A stretch of DNA of 14,084 nucleotides from an uncultured Faecalibacterium sp. (GTDB lineage: Bacteria > Bacillota > Clostridia > Oscillospirales > Ruminococcaceae): positions 1-14,084 of the forward strand of contig CALESJ010000024.1 of assembly GCA_937907025.1 (NCBI GenBank). Direction: 5' to 3'. Made by a program: the position numbers and the translations under genes. This document shows, piece after piece, positions 7,801-14,080 of the stretch (position 1 is the first letter of the stretch; each line of letters starts with the position of its first letter). The notes under the pieces were generated by a model. It was not told where the DNA came from and did not search any database. It saw only the letters and a list, made by a program, of their open reading frames with translations.

Positions 7801-8387
7801 GGCACCGGCTGGCCCTCATGGACGCGCTGCCACTCGTCGCCGCTTTTCACCAGATAGCCGTAGTCGGTGAAAACACCATGCTCCGTATTGGCAATATGCA
7901 GGCCGAAACGGGGCAGGAAAATTCCCGCTTTCCATTCCTCCGGCATATCCACCATGCCGGAACGGTTCAGGTAGTAGTCACCCAACTGGCCCGTGCCGGT
8001 GACATCCGGCAGATGCACATAATAGTCCACGTTGTCGGGGTAGTCGATGATCTGGCCGATACTGCGGAAGTCGCTCTGCGGGCTTGTCAGGGCGGCGTTC
8101 AGCTCCGTAAGCTCGGCGGCGTCCAGCTTTTCCAGTCTCGCGGCAAGGAAGTTCAGTTCGTCCACGTCAGCGGATAGCACCAGATCGCGGGGCAGCTTAA
8201 TGGGACGCTCCTGCGGGCTTCGGTAGTCGTACAAGAAAAAATCCTGCGGATTGTCGGCACTGATCCCGATTTCCCGCAGGGCTTCTTGCAGCTTTTCGGT
8301 TGTGGTCGGCAAAGAAAACCAAAGGCCCTCGTTGCCTTGCTCATAACGCTGTCGGTTATGAAGCAGGATAGAAAATACTTCGCTCAT
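1875..8387 (-). CDS. polyvalent antirestriction protein (ArdA-ArdC-LPD-YodL-DUF4316)
   Basis: A 2170-residue soluble protein. Residues 1-205 match ArdA-type antirestriction proteins of Clostridia (NEGLWFSLPTTTEKLQEAL near 19-37; acidic; ends PEEYRVMAYP). Residues 235-525 resemble ArdC: an N-terminal ssDNA-binding part (NYKSYLASMSKFHSYSFRNTML), then a zinc metallopeptidase HEVAH (441-445) with Glu471 as likely third ligand. Blocks near 565-700 and 820-1000 resemble large polyvalent domains (LPD16 and LPD25 by memory, not certain). Residues 1070-1460 (NFPVRKKEKQNAARD; YYRVHANPRSDS-like) and 1510-1890 are conserved ICE blocks I cannot name. YodL spans about 1904-2004 and DUF4316 about 2070-2170. 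Low-complexity linkers occur at 539-554, 1041-1068 and 1464-1505. The start at 8387 has AAAGGAG 7 nt upstream; a 16-residue extension to 8435 runs into a hairpin. Its likely role is shielding transferred DNA from recipient restriction (inferred). Fusion of ArdA and ArdC in one chain is notable. Confidence 0.85.
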   Translation of the reverse strand: MSEVFSILLHNRQRYEQGNEGLWFSLPTTTEKLQEALREIGISADNPQDFFLYDYRSPQERPIKLPRDLVLSADVDELNFLAARLEKLDAAELTELNAALTSPQSDFRSIGQIIDYPDNVDYYVHLPDVTGTGQLGDYYLNRSGMVDMPEEWKAGIFLPRFGLHIANTEHGVFTDYGYLVKSGDEWQRVHEGQPVPEEYRVMAYPAPEADRDAFRTEQPAPAAVLPEAAPIITKDKSKDEYMKEITDRLEAGVRGIMSSDNYKSYLASMSKFHSYSFRNTMLIFMQKPDASLVAGLGKWKSEFERTRKQGEIGLKILAPAYYKVKKRVPKIDPDTGEPIKDKDGKTVMEEQTITVPDYRAVSVYDVSQTEGKELPTTHVDVLDGDVEHFQDLQAALIQASPYPISIEPILDGAKGRCFYLEQRIAVNEGMSELQTLKTSIHEVAHARLYEKNSNLPEDQMPDRATREVQAESVAYTVCQYFGLDTSDYSFGYIANWSSGKDLEELQASLETIRSTANNLINEMEAHLLELQQQRQAQQTVEQTVEPTVEQAAEQPAPDSVFSKLPPEQQQEMTDSVKAMLQTLIDADVKSTGEVTQGTLDAIQTQGFVLSGDGTLQRAEAQEAAYRLESGNILFIQTSENGFDYTMYGPDYKEIDGGQLDNTEYSLSEARDEILSGIAPQGHVTETITGDALEDFQEAAEQANAISVQPEPQPWNGIDGLLNNKPIMPEATPTERANALIDWAERDGQRMGNEERRLIVEYAEAVGDTDKVIELINRLCEQGYEMQHGHMDDFVRSQIESEIAVAKAEQQTALDPAAEPVVTIIWSESSHLKDGQQMPLHEAEAIFKELDSAKRYEREQPDYKGSWYDKTKFRIDFTFQGQPDNYEGRQDFGDGDGSLIEHIRGYHEYYAQDESWKNHVLKHDGPEAWEADKAQRDMLLHEFVPYMSLHCNLAAMEHEARRPLQSGETLTPEQTAYFQAVLDYVKECRPLLNQGQYQLPEPPKLTDFDQSLQDYKAQVEAEIAQEAADAGMTVEEYAAAGYEAPAQPQEAQEPPQQEAPEQPAKEPAASDYYYSINEGAARRAKEMNSFSDYKPGSATAEYRHYVDEAFALAQEQKKRVDPMYHEKIDSLLDTYARKLAANMNHGYEIDARVPSILIAGGSNFPVRKKEKQNAARDSNMQEWQYIQGLLDKIRSTGMGGIRQDDPQAIPKLQKKLAGLEKAQETMKAVNAYYRKHGTLDGCPHLSPESLENLKADMASGWHYEKKPFQSWELSNNNAEIRRVRQRIESLTRANEVAYVGWEFDGGHVEANRDQGRLQVFFDGKPEADARQQLKEHGFRWAPSVGAWQRLLNDNAYYASDRIACIQPLSGIKPTELQRNSSREQRAQAAQKQAEPDYFYRVHANPRSDSRENLYMLQAYIPQDNGRAKIGDVLYVGTPERCRELMDQLNTGELTQEAVKELYAKEQEQPTQEPTPEQEPAPEPEQEPVQETETAPAQEVISDAEPQAAPAETLTELQEKALEIAGRYKDLPLQAKIDVIAQAFGCKTGEIHTSPCTGKWRGTSDMTIRFDNGASLFIGNHLTPKAKTVKVQTECVNRTLVQYNPEIVKATKEAALPALLQREAKDNEIAARKGLKPYTLLNVEFNEGADEKTGGYIGWYYVTLAVDGKICTHLETGLNHDIASGKVSDTPTRADYYPAGALKEADVDYVFNNVGFSSASTLYTVPLRDDVRERAEKTLAERSAAAPEAGREWGFYIIPDLKTWATNAEQQTPIEHFATFEEAKTRFDELRSQPYNSEAKDLNTDGRPYAHLTLGMESKDGMSAADILHVRTGQNYLVEDFTRMERLRSDPVVLESLSRVAKEIGFDRVRPYVMENGSYKAMPDMPFTQWENPYFTVDPPAQEQGDTFAIYQLKGRPETRDYRFEAYERLQAAGLAVDRQNYDLVYTAPLDGKTTLEDIYRTFNLDRPADFTGHSLSVSDVVVLTRSGKEEAHYCDSFGFTPVPEFFLQRKKQLTPRELLTGESIQTPRGSFLVTDMSREQLEAAGYGFHHQSEDGKYLIMGNGTDAFAIPAQQESPIKAAEMTTEQNYNMIDGVLNNAPTMSELEAKAKAGEQISLFDVAEAAKAEAQKPKQPQRPAQKQKKPSIRAQLKAAKEEQQKKSPQREKTQELEV
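1880..1884 (-). promoter_or_regulatory. Shine-Dalgarno inside a gene end (before 314-aa gene)
   Basis: The minus strand reads GAATTGGAGGTGTGACGCC then ATG. Again Glu-Leu-Glu-Val-stop codons of the upstream gene contain the GGAGG that serves the next start, at 1870. It is almost the same junction as at 921-940. Confidence 0.7.
3912..3998 (-). repeat. Pro/Glu/Gln-rich linker in the polyvalent protein
   Basis: Residues about 1464-1492 consist almost wholly of P, E, Q and T (repeated Q-E-P, P-E-P-E-Q-E-P). It is a flexible spacer between two conserved blocks, and the DNA shows short degenerate repeats of GGTTCCTGTTCCGG type. Confidence 0.6.
6726..6773 (-). repeat. 12-bp tandem coding repeat (TVEQ units)
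   Basis: Residues 539-554 read TVEQ-TVEP-TVEQ-AAEQ, encoded by about four degenerate copies of a 12-bp unit (CCACAGTNNGCT-like on the plus strand). It forms a linker just after the ArdC-like module. Copy number could vary between related elements. Confidence 0.6.
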
Positions 8388-8393
8388 GGGTTC

Positions 8394-8401
8394 ACTCCTT
8401 T
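8394..8401 (-). promoter_or_regulatory. Shine-Dalgarno fixing the polyvalent protein start
   Basis: Minus-strand AAAGGAGT lies about 7 nt before the ATG at 8385-8387. This favours MSEVFSILL as the true N-terminus over the in-frame upstream ATG at 8435, which lacks a comparable site. Confidence 0.7.
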
Positions 8402-8416
8402 CATATTCATAGGGGT

Positions 8417-8432
8417 TTGGGGCTTTCCCCAA
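8417..8432 (-). other. small hairpin upstream of polyvalent gene
   Basis: TTGGGG (8417-8422), loop CTTT, CCCCAA (8427-8432): a 6-bp perfect stem between the large hairpin and the Shine-Dalgarno of the polyvalent gene. It may affect initiation; the function is unproven. Confidence 0.4.
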
Positions 8433-8438
8433 CAAGCA

Positions 8439-8476
8439 AAATCCCCGGCCCGGCAGGGTGGCCGGGTCAGGGATTT
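8439..8476 (-). terminator. terminator-like hairpin after topoisomerase gene
   Basis: AAATCCC (8439-8445) pairs with GGGATTT (8470-8476), and CCCGGC (8449-8454) with GCCGGG (8461-8466). With one G-C and one G-U in between this is a nearly continuous 15-16 bp stem. On the minus strand it ends in GGGGATTTTG, a short T-run. It may act as a partial intrinsic terminator or attenuator that lowers expression of the downstream polyvalent gene, or as an RNA-stabilising stem. Confidence 0.45.
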
Positions 8477-8479
8477 ATC

Positions 8480-8499
8480 GGAAGTGTGGCTACACTTCC
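8480..8499 (-). other. perfect 8-bp hairpin after topoisomerase stop
   Basis: GGAAGTGT (8480-8487), loop GGCT, ACACTTCC (8492-8499). It is an exact 8-bp stem 21 nt past the topoisomerase stop and abuts the larger hairpin. No T-run follows on either strand, so it is not by itself a terminator. A protein-binding or mRNA-processing site is possible. Confidence 0.45.
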
Positions 8500-8520
8500 T
8501 ATGCTTGCTACGTTACTCCG

Positions 8521-10605
8521 TCAGCTCTTTTTCTCCACGCGGTAGTTGACGTATTTTCCGCCAGTATCGGCCAAAAGCACCGTCCCGTCGTAGGTTTTGC
8601 CGGTTTTCATGGAGCGCAGGCCCTTTACCTTTGCCTTTCCGTCTTTGAGCAGCGCGGCGGCGATATTCGGGGTGAATGTCTTGCCCCGTTCCTCAAAAAA
8701 TCGGTCATTCTTCCACATGACAAACTGGCAGGCCCGGTTTCCGCAGTAATAGTTTTTCTTGCCCTCGTAGACGGCTTCACCGCAGCGGGGACACTTGCCG
8801 ATAACCACACGCTCGGTCTGAAACAACTTCTGCGCGTCCTCGCTGATCTGCGAATATCGGGAAATCAGGCTCCGGGTCATTTCCTCAATGCCCGCCATGA
8901 AGCCCTCCGGGTCAGCCTCGCCCTTGGCAATGGCCGTCAGCTTAGTTTCCCATTCAGCCGTAAGCTGGGGAGAAGTCAGCACATCCGGCAGGACGCACAC
9001 AAGGTTGTGGCCGTCCTTGGTGGGAAGTAGCTGCTTGCCTTTGCGTTCCACAAAGCCCATCTGCACCAGCTTTTCCAGAATGGAAGCGCGGGTTGCCGGG
9101 GTTCCCAAACCTTGGCGCTCGGCGTCCTCCGGCATATCCTCGGCCCCGGCCCGTTCCATAGCGGACAGCAGCGTATCTTCGGTGTAAGGCTTGGGCGGTG
9201 TGGTGAAATGCTCGGTGATACTGGCCTCCACCGGGTCAAAGGTCTGGCCCTCGGTGATCTCCGGCAGCTCCCGTGCCAGCTCCGGCGCGTCCTCGTCGGC
9301 GTCGGTCTTGAACGACGCCTTGAAGCGGCGCTCAATCTCTTTCCAGCCGGGGGTGAGAATGGTTTTGCCCTTGGCGGTGAACTCGTTTCCGGCGCAGGTG
9401 AATGTGGCGGTGACGGCCTCATACACATGGGGCGCAGCCACGGCACACAGCAGCTTGCAGCACACAAGGGACAGCAGTTTCTTTTCGCCCTCGGTCAGCC
9501 CGTCAAAGCCTTTCTGCACAAACTCCATCGTGGGGATAATGGCGTGGTGGTCGGACACCTTTTTGCTGTTCAGTACCCGGCCAAACTGCGGGGCAATGTC
9601 CAGCCCAGCCGCAAAGGAAAGCAGCGGCCACAGGCCGGACACGATGCTTTCCGCCGTAGGCTGCATATCATCGGTAAGATACTGGCTGTCGGTGCGGGGA
9701 TAAGTCAGCAGCTTCTTTTCATAGAGCTGTTGGGCATAGTCAAGGGTCTGCTTGGCGGTGAATCCAAACAGGCGGTTGGCCTCTCGCTGCAAGGTGGTGA
9801 GATCGTAAAGACGGGGCGGCTGCTCCGTCTTTTTCTCACGCTTCACCGATACACAAACGGCCTGCGCTCCTGCACAGGCCGTCTTGGTGGCGTCGGCGTC
9901 GTCGGGGTTCATAAAGCGGTCGCTGGCCGCCTCCATGCCGCCCGCCGCGATATGGACAACGTGGTATTTCTCTTTCTTGAAATTGCTGATTTTGGCCTCC
10001 CGGTCAACCAGCATATTGAGGGTAGGCGTCTGGACACGGCCCACGGTCAGGGTCTTGTGGTAGAGGATGGAGAAAAGCCGGGTGGCGTTGATCCCCACCA
10101 GCCAATCGGCCTGCGCCCGGCACAGTGCCGATTGATACAGGTCGTCGTAGTCGGCCCCCGGTTTCAGGTGGGCAAAGCCCTCGCGGATCGCGGCGTCCTC
10201 CATGCTGGAAATCCAAAGGCGCTTGAACGGCTTTTTGCAGCCCGCCATCTGGTAGACGAAACGGAAAATCAATTCACCCTCGCGCCCGGCGTCAGTGGCG
10301 CACACAAGCCCCGTCACGTCGGGGCGCTCCATCAGAGAGCGCAGCACGGAAAACTGGCCTTTCTTCTCGGCAGGGATGATGTACTGCCACTCCTGCGGCA
10401 AAATCGGCAGGTCGTCATAGCGCCACTTCTTGAAACGCTCGTCATAGGCTCCGGCGTCGGCAAGGGAAACAAGGTGGCCGATACACCAGCTCACCAGATA
10501 GCCGTTTCCCTCCATGTAGCCGTCCCGTTTCTGATCTGCACCGATCACGCCCGCAATGCTGCGGGCGACGCTCGGTTTCTCTGCAATTACCAACTGAACA
10601 CTCAT
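8521..10605 (-). CDS. topB: DNA topoisomerase III (type IA), ICE-encoded
   Basis: A 694-residue type IA topoisomerase that cuts and passes single strands through a 5'-phosphotyrosine link. The Toprim part begins VIAEKPSVARSIAG (6-19), with the acidic motif ATDAGREGE (103-111). WISSMED and VGRVQTPTLNMLVDRE (188-203) are core motifs. The active-site tyrosine is Tyr302 in LLTYPRTDSQYL, and GLGTPATRASI is the conserved later motif. The C-terminus has a CPRCGE...YYCGNRAC zinc finger. The length is normal for TopB-like enzymes of conjugative elements. The Gly in DAGREGE, where E. coli enzymes have Asp, also occurs as I recall in Bacillus TopB, so it is not a defect. The start at 10605 has AAGGAGG 8 nt upstream, inside the end of the DUF4366 gene; the gap is 3 nt. 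Its probable role is relieving topology during transfer replication. Confidence 0.95.
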   Translation of the reverse strand: MSVQLVIAEKPSVARSIAGVIGADQKRDGYMEGNGYLVSWCIGHLVSLADAGAYDERFKKWRYDDLPILPQEWQYIIPAEKKGQFSVLRSLMERPDVTGLVCATDAGREGELIFRFVYQMAGCKKPFKRLWISSMEDAAIREGFAHLKPGADYDDLYQSALCRAQADWLVGINATRLFSILYHKTLTVGRVQTPTLNMLVDREAKISNFKKEKYHVVHIAAGGMEAASDRFMNPDDADATKTACAGAQAVCVSVKREKKTEQPPRLYDLTTLQREANRLFGFTAKQTLDYAQQLYEKKLLTYPRTDSQYLTDDMQPTAESIVSGLWPLLSFAAGLDIAPQFGRVLNSKKVSDHHAIIPTMEFVQKGFDGLTEGEKKLLSLVCCKLLCAVAAPHVYEAVTATFTCAGNEFTAKGKTILTPGWKEIERRFKASFKTDADEDAPELARELPEITEGQTFDPVEASITEHFTTPPKPYTEDTLLSAMERAGAEDMPEDAERQGLGTPATRASILEKLVQMGFVERKGKQLLPTKDGHNLVCVLPDVLTSPQLTAEWETKLTAIAKGEADPEGFMAGIEEMTRSLISRYSQISEDAQKLFQTERVVIGKCPRCGEAVYEGKKNYYCGNRACQFVMWKNDRFFEERGKTFTPNIAAALLKDGKAKVKGLRSMKTGKTYDGTVLLADTGGKYVNYRVEKKS

Positions 10606-10608
10606 TCC

Positions 10609-11349
10609 TTATTCCTCCTTATCCTGCGCGGGTTCCTCGTCCTCCGGGGTCGGTTCGTCCTCGTCGTCCTCGTCCTCGCCAAAATCGTATTCGTCCAGCT
10701 CGTCGCCGCCCTTGGTGTCGGCCTTGGGCTTCTTAAACTTGAAGAAGTAAAGGGCCGCGCCGCCGCCGATCAGGGCCACCACAAGGAACACGACAAGGCC
10801 GCCCATGCCGGTGCTTTTCGCTTCATCTTCCTGCGGCTGCTCGGTTTCCTCCGGCTCCTGCGGTTCCGGCTCCGGGCCGGTACACTCGGTCATATTGGTT
10901 TTACATACCGGGCAATTCGTGTTGACGGCTCCCGCCGCGCACTTGGTCGTACAGGTACAGGTTTCCGGGGCGGCTTTGCCGTCCTCCAACAGTGCTTGCA
11001 GGTCGGCGTCGTCCACTTGGTTGAGGAAGTGAACAGCGGTTTCCTTGTCCTCGTTGGCGCGGTCAATCAAGATATAAAAGTAGTTGCCCGCCTTGGTGGT
11101 AACGGTGATAAGCTGCTTATCTCCGTAGAAATCATCCACCAGTGTTGCGTTGCCCTCTGGGGTGACAGGTACGCCCTCCGGCTCCATGCCGCCGGTGGTG
11201 GGTTCTTCCTCCTGCGGTGCCTCGGTGGTTTCCGGCAAAGGCTCCGGGTTGGGGTCAGTGCCACCGGCAAAAGCGGTGGTGGAAAAGGCCGTCAGGCAAA
11301 GCATGGCGGCCAGCGTCACGGTAAACGTGCGAATAATCTTATTCTTCAT
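10609..11349 (-). CDS. DUF4366 secreted, membrane-anchored transfer protein
   Basis: A 246-residue protein of the DUF4366 family (PF14283), regularly found between NlpC/P60 and topoisomerase genes in Tn1549-like ICEs. It has a signal peptide (MKNKIIRTFTVTLAAMLCL..., likely cleaved after AFA at about 28), a Pro/Glu/Thr-rich spacer (33-63), a conserved domain (about 66-125: DDFYGDKQLITVTTKAGNYFYILIDR) and a six-cysteine cluster (131, 133, 137, 146, 149, 156). A second acidic spacer follows, then a membrane segment at 184-203 and a highly acidic cytoplasmic tail. The topology is thus extracellular domain with cytosolic tail. The exact role is unknown; it may be a mating-pair or channel accessory. 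The start at 11349 is chosen because AGGAGG (11359-11364) lies 9 nt away; the ATG at 11355 is only 3 nt away. It overlaps the DUF4315 gene by 11 nt. Confidence 0.85.
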   Translation of the reverse strand: MKNKIIRTFTVTLAAMLCLTAFSTTAFAGGTDPNPEPLPETTEAPQEEEPTTGGMEPEGVPVTPEGNATLVDDFYGDKQLITVTTKAGNYFYILIDRANEDKETAVHFLNQVDDADLQALLEDGKAAPETCTCTTKCAAGAVNTNCPVCKTNMTECTGPEPEPQEPEETEQPQEDEAKSTGMGGLVVFLVVALIGGGAALYFFKFKKPKADTKGGDELDEYDFGEDEDDEDEPTPEDEEPAQDKEE

Positions 11350-11590
11350 CGGCATTGTCCTCCTGTTCAAAATCCGGCTGCGGGGCCGGGGCGCTCTGCA
11401 AAGCGCCGCCGCGCAGGAACGCCGCAAATTCCTCCGGCTTCATGTTCAGGCCGCGCACAAGCTGGATGATCTGCAAATTCTCCTGTTCGGTCTTTGCCGC
11501 TTCCAGCTCACGAAGCTGCTTTTGCAGCTCCGCGATCTTGGCCTTGGTTTTCTCAATGTCCTTTTCGATACGGTCAAGTTTGTTTGCCAT
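11339..11590 (-). CDS. DUF4315 small coiled-coil protein
   Basis: An 83-residue protein. Residues 1-40 form a charged coiled coil (KLDRIEKDIEKTKAKIAEL and onward), followed by IIQLVRGLNMKPEEFAAFLRGG and an acidic tail, typical of DUF4315 (PF14193). It is constantly associated with the NlpC/P60 and DUF4366 genes in this ICE family; its function is unknown. A resemblance to small nucleoid- or scaffold-type coiled coils is only superficial. The start at 11590 has AAAGGAG with 8-nt spacing; a TTG codon at 11596 in the same frame is too close to that site. Its end overlaps the start of the DUF4366 gene by 11 nt, indicating coupled translation. Confidence 0.85.
   Translation of the reverse strand: MANKLDRIEKDIEKTKAKIAELQKQLRELEAAKTEQENLQIIQLVRGLNMKPEEFAAFLRGGALQSAPAPQPDFEQEDNADEE
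11359..11364 (-). promoter_or_regulatory. Shine-Dalgarno deciding DUF4366 start
   Basis: AGGAGG on the minus strand is 3 nt before the ATG at 11355 and 9 nt before the ATG at 11349. The spacing favours 11349, which gives a clean signal peptide beginning MKNKII. Confidence 0.6.
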
Positions 11591-11611
11591 AGTCAAAACT
11601 CCTTTCTGGCG

Positions 11612-13570
11612 TCAAGGCAGACGCCCGTAACAATAGAAATGCTGCTGCCAATAACTCGAATTGAGGTTGGTGTAAGAAATAGGGTCGCCACAGTGCAACA
11701 TCACGGAATTGCCCACATAAATGCCAACATGGGAAACGCCGGGGGTGTCGTAGGTGCCGACAAAAAATACAAGGTCGCCGGGCTTGGCCTGCTCCGGGGA
11801 AACAGGGGTACAGATATTGCAAAGGCCCTGTGCGCCCAGCCGTCCCACGTCCCATCCGCTGTGATTGATTACCCAGCTCACAAAGCCGCTGCAATCAAAG
11901 CTGGTGCTGGGAGAGCTGCCGCCCCACACATAGGGATAACCCACATACTTTTCCGCCTCGGCCATCATTGCGGCAAAGGTGGCGTCCTCCAAAGCCTCCG
12001 GGGGTATCTCGTAGTAGGTCGGCTCCTTGACGGTGGAAGCGTTGGGATAGGTGCCGTTTGGAAACAGGTCAGGCCGGTTGCCCAGCGTGTGCATATACAC
12101 CGCATACAGGCTCATTTGTTCCTCGCCCATGATGTAAACAGGCAGATGGGACATATCGAAGTTTTCCAGCTTCACGTTGCAGATGTAATAGGTGTAGGGA
12201 ACTTGCACGGTATAGGTGTTGTCCTCGCTGTCCGTCCGGGTTTCGGTGCGGTATCGGGTTTCGGTTTCAATGGTCTGTGTCAGGGTGTATTGCTTCTCAA
12301 AGAGCATGGCAAGGTCGCCTTGCACGTCGCCCAGCGTATAGACGCCATCATGCAGCGCCGACAGGATGGAAGTCAGCACATAGGGGTCATGGCCGATCTC
12401 GTCCAGATCGAAGCGGTATTCGTCATAGCCGGGGTGCAGGCTTTCGTAGTTGTCAAGCTCATACTGCAAATCGGCCTCCATGTCCGCATAGGCGGCTTCC
12501 GCCCCCAGCATATCGCTGTCCTCGGACAGATAGGACGTGGCCGCCACGCCGGTTCCGGCGCTGCCGAACATGGCCGTACAGGATTGCAGGCCGCCCATAA
12601 TCAGCATGAGCATCAGGCCCACGCCGCCGATCAGCAGCACACCTTTCCAGTGCCGGGCCACAAAGGACGCGGCCTGTTTGCTTTTCTCGGCGGCTTTCTT
12701 GGCGGCTGCGGCGGTGGTTTTGGTGGCGCTGGCTGCGCCCTGTGCCGTCTGGCCCGCCGCTCGTGCTGCCTTGGCATAGTCCCGTTTGATTTTCTGTTTC
12801 TGCCAGAACCGGGCCACCGGATTTTTCACCGCCTGCGCCATTTCCGGGTTATCCCGCAAGGATTTCTGGTAGATGTACTCCGCATTGGCGGCAATGGCCT
12901 TTTTCTCGGCCTTGGCTGCGGCCCGGTAGGGTTTGAGCTTATGACGCCGGATGCCGCTGCGGATGGCTTTTCCTGCTTGGCGCTCGGCAAGTTCTTCTCC
13001 CTTATGGCCGCCCTCGACGCCCACATTCTCATGCTCAACCTCGTGGATTTTTCCATGCAGATACAGGCCCGCTTCCTCCATCGGACGGCTGGCCGGGTTG
13101 GGTTTGAGCTTGGGGGCCGGTTTCTCCACCTTGTCAAAGTGCAGCTTGGTTTTGGCCTTGCCCTTGGCCTCGTCATAGACGGTTTCCTTGGTGACGACGC
13201 GCTTTTTCGGCAGGGCTTCTTTGGCTGTGTCCAGCTTATCCGCCCGCTTTTCCGCCTTGTGGATGTACTTGGAAAGGGCGGGATCGGCCCGTTCCTCGGC
13301 GGTGAATTGCAGGCGGGACGCCGGGCCGGTGGCCTGTGCCGCCGTATTCGCGCCATCCTTGGCGGCCCGCTTCGCCTTGCTGCGCTCCCGGATGTCCCCG
13401 GCACGTTCCAGCACCTTTTCAGTGGTGCCGCCCGGCTCGGCTGCGGAATAGTCCTGTTCGGCCTCCCGGCTGGAAATGTTGATGCTCTCGCCGGTGGTCT
13501 GGTTATCCAGCGTCAGGCCGTCGCGGGTCATGTGCTGCGTCACCTTGTCACGGGGTTTCAACTGCTTCAT
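11612..13570 (-). CDS. membrane-anchored NlpC/P60 cell-wall hydrolase (VirB1-like role)
   Basis: A 652-residue protein that likely cuts peptidoglycan to let the mating channel through. Residues 1-300 form a long, basic, Ala/Lys-rich cytoplasmic region (AKRAAKDGANTAAQ; KAEKKAIAANAEYIYQKS). One membrane segment spans about 309-328 (GVLLIGGVGLMLMLIMGG). Residues 340-530 are an extracellular region rich in Tyr, Asp and Thr, possibly a lysozyme-like or spacer domain that I cannot name with confidence. Residues 535-652 are the NlpC/P60 catalytic domain with Cys560 (FDCSGFVSW), His614 (GVSHVGIYVG) and His626 (MLHCGD). All three catalytic positions are present, so it should be active. The start at 13570 has AGGAGG 9-10 nt upstream, and the preceding VirB4 gene stops 21 nt away. 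Family members lie at this place in Tn1549-type transfer operons. Confidence 0.9.
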   Translation of the reverse strand: MKQLKPRDKVTQHMTRDGLTLDNQTTGESINISSREAEQDYSAAEPGGTTEKVLERAGDIRERSKAKRAAKDGANTAAQATGPASRLQFTAEERADPALSKYIHKAEKRADKLDTAKEALPKKRVVTKETVYDEAKGKAKTKLHFDKVEKPAPKLKPNPASRPMEEAGLYLHGKIHEVEHENVGVEGGHKGEELAERQAGKAIRSGIRRHKLKPYRAAAKAEKKAIAANAEYIYQKSLRDNPEMAQAVKNPVARFWQKQKIKRDYAKAARAAGQTAQGAASATKTTAAAAKKAAEKSKQAASFVARHWKGVLLIGGVGLMLMLIMGGLQSCTAMFGSAGTGVAATSYLSEDSDMLGAEAAYADMEADLQYELDNYESLHPGYDEYRFDLDEIGHDPYVLTSILSALHDGVYTLGDVQGDLAMLFEKQYTLTQTIETETRYRTETRTDSEDNTYTVQVPYTYYICNVKLENFDMSHLPVYIMGEEQMSLYAVYMHTLGNRPDLFPNGTYPNASTVKEPTYYEIPPEALEDATFAAMMAEAEKYVGYPYVWGGSSPSTSFDCSGFVSWVINHSGWDVGRLGAQGLCNICTPVSPEQAKPGDLVFFVGTYDTPGVSHVGIYVGNSVMLHCGDPISYTNLNSSYWQQHFYCYGRLP

Positions 13571-13591
13571 AGGGCGTCACCTCCTTGTCTG

Positions 13592-14080
13592 TCATACCGT
13601 TTCGCCCTCGCCTAACCGGGTCGTCATAATCTTATAGAGCTGGCTGCGCTGCGGGATGGGGTTGCGGAACGGCAGGATCACATTTTCGTAAATCAAAAGC
13701 CCCTCGCCGGGTTCGGAATTGTCCACATACCGTAATTGCTGCGGGGAAATGTTCAATCGCTCCGCAAGGATGCGCCGGTCGCCGGACGCCTGATTGAGCA
13801 GGCAAATGAAGTCACTGTTTTCCAGAATGTTTTCGATCTCTGGGGAAGAAAGCAGGTCTTTGACGTTCTGGGTCGCCCCGGTCGGGATGCCTCCCCATTT
13901 TCTGAACCGCTTCCAAATCTCGCAGGAGAAAGCCGCCGTCTGTTCCTCTCGCAAAAGCAAATGGAACTCGTCGCAGAAGTACCACGTCGCCTTGCCTTGG
14001 CTGCGGTTTTGGGTCACACGGCCCCAAATCTGATTGTGATAGGTAATCCGCCGCTTTTGCCATATCTCCCGATATGGTAG
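13592..14080 (-). CDS. VirB4-like conjugation ATPase, C-terminal part
   Basis: About 163 residues of the C-terminal end of a VirB4/TraE-type ATPase that energises type IV secretion at the inner face of the membrane. Visible motifs are NQIWGRVTQNR, the Walker B region TWYFCDEFHLLL, then EIWKRFRKWGGIPTGATQN, NSDFICLLNQASGDRRIL and EGLLIYENVILPF. The rest of the protein, including Walker A, would lie beyond the right edge. The frame reads back to 14080, where a TGA (14081-14083) closes it, so either the gene is interrupted here or the last few bases are unreliable. A GTG at 14017 could be a false start for gene finders. The gene stop is 21 nt before the NlpC/P60 start, in the same operon. Confidence 0.85.
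   Translation of the reverse strand, partial: LPYREIWQKRRITYHNQIWGRVTQNRSQGKATWYFCDEFHLLLREEQTAAFSCEIWKRFRKWGGIPTGATQNVKDLLSSPEIENILENSDFICLLNQASGDRRILAERLNISPQQLRYVDNSEPGEGLLIYENVILPFRNPIPQRSQLYKIMTTRLGEGETV
14060..14077. repeat. 7-bp perfect inverted repeat at window edge
   Basis: CCATATC (14060-14066), loop TCCC, GATATGG (14071-14077). It lies inside the VirB4 frame, directly next to the in-frame TGA. Confidence 0.4.

Noticed and set aside
8402..8440. Possible promoter TTGTTG-18-TATGAA before the polyvalent gene
   Set aside because: Both boxes are weak and the transcript would start inside the Shine-Dalgarno, leaving no usable leader.
9112..13615. Two long plus-strand frames (9112-11469 and 11150-13615)
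   Set aside because: They run antisense to topoisomerase, DUF4366, DUF4315 and NlpC/P60, lack ribosome binding sites and family motifs, and cross several real gene junctions.
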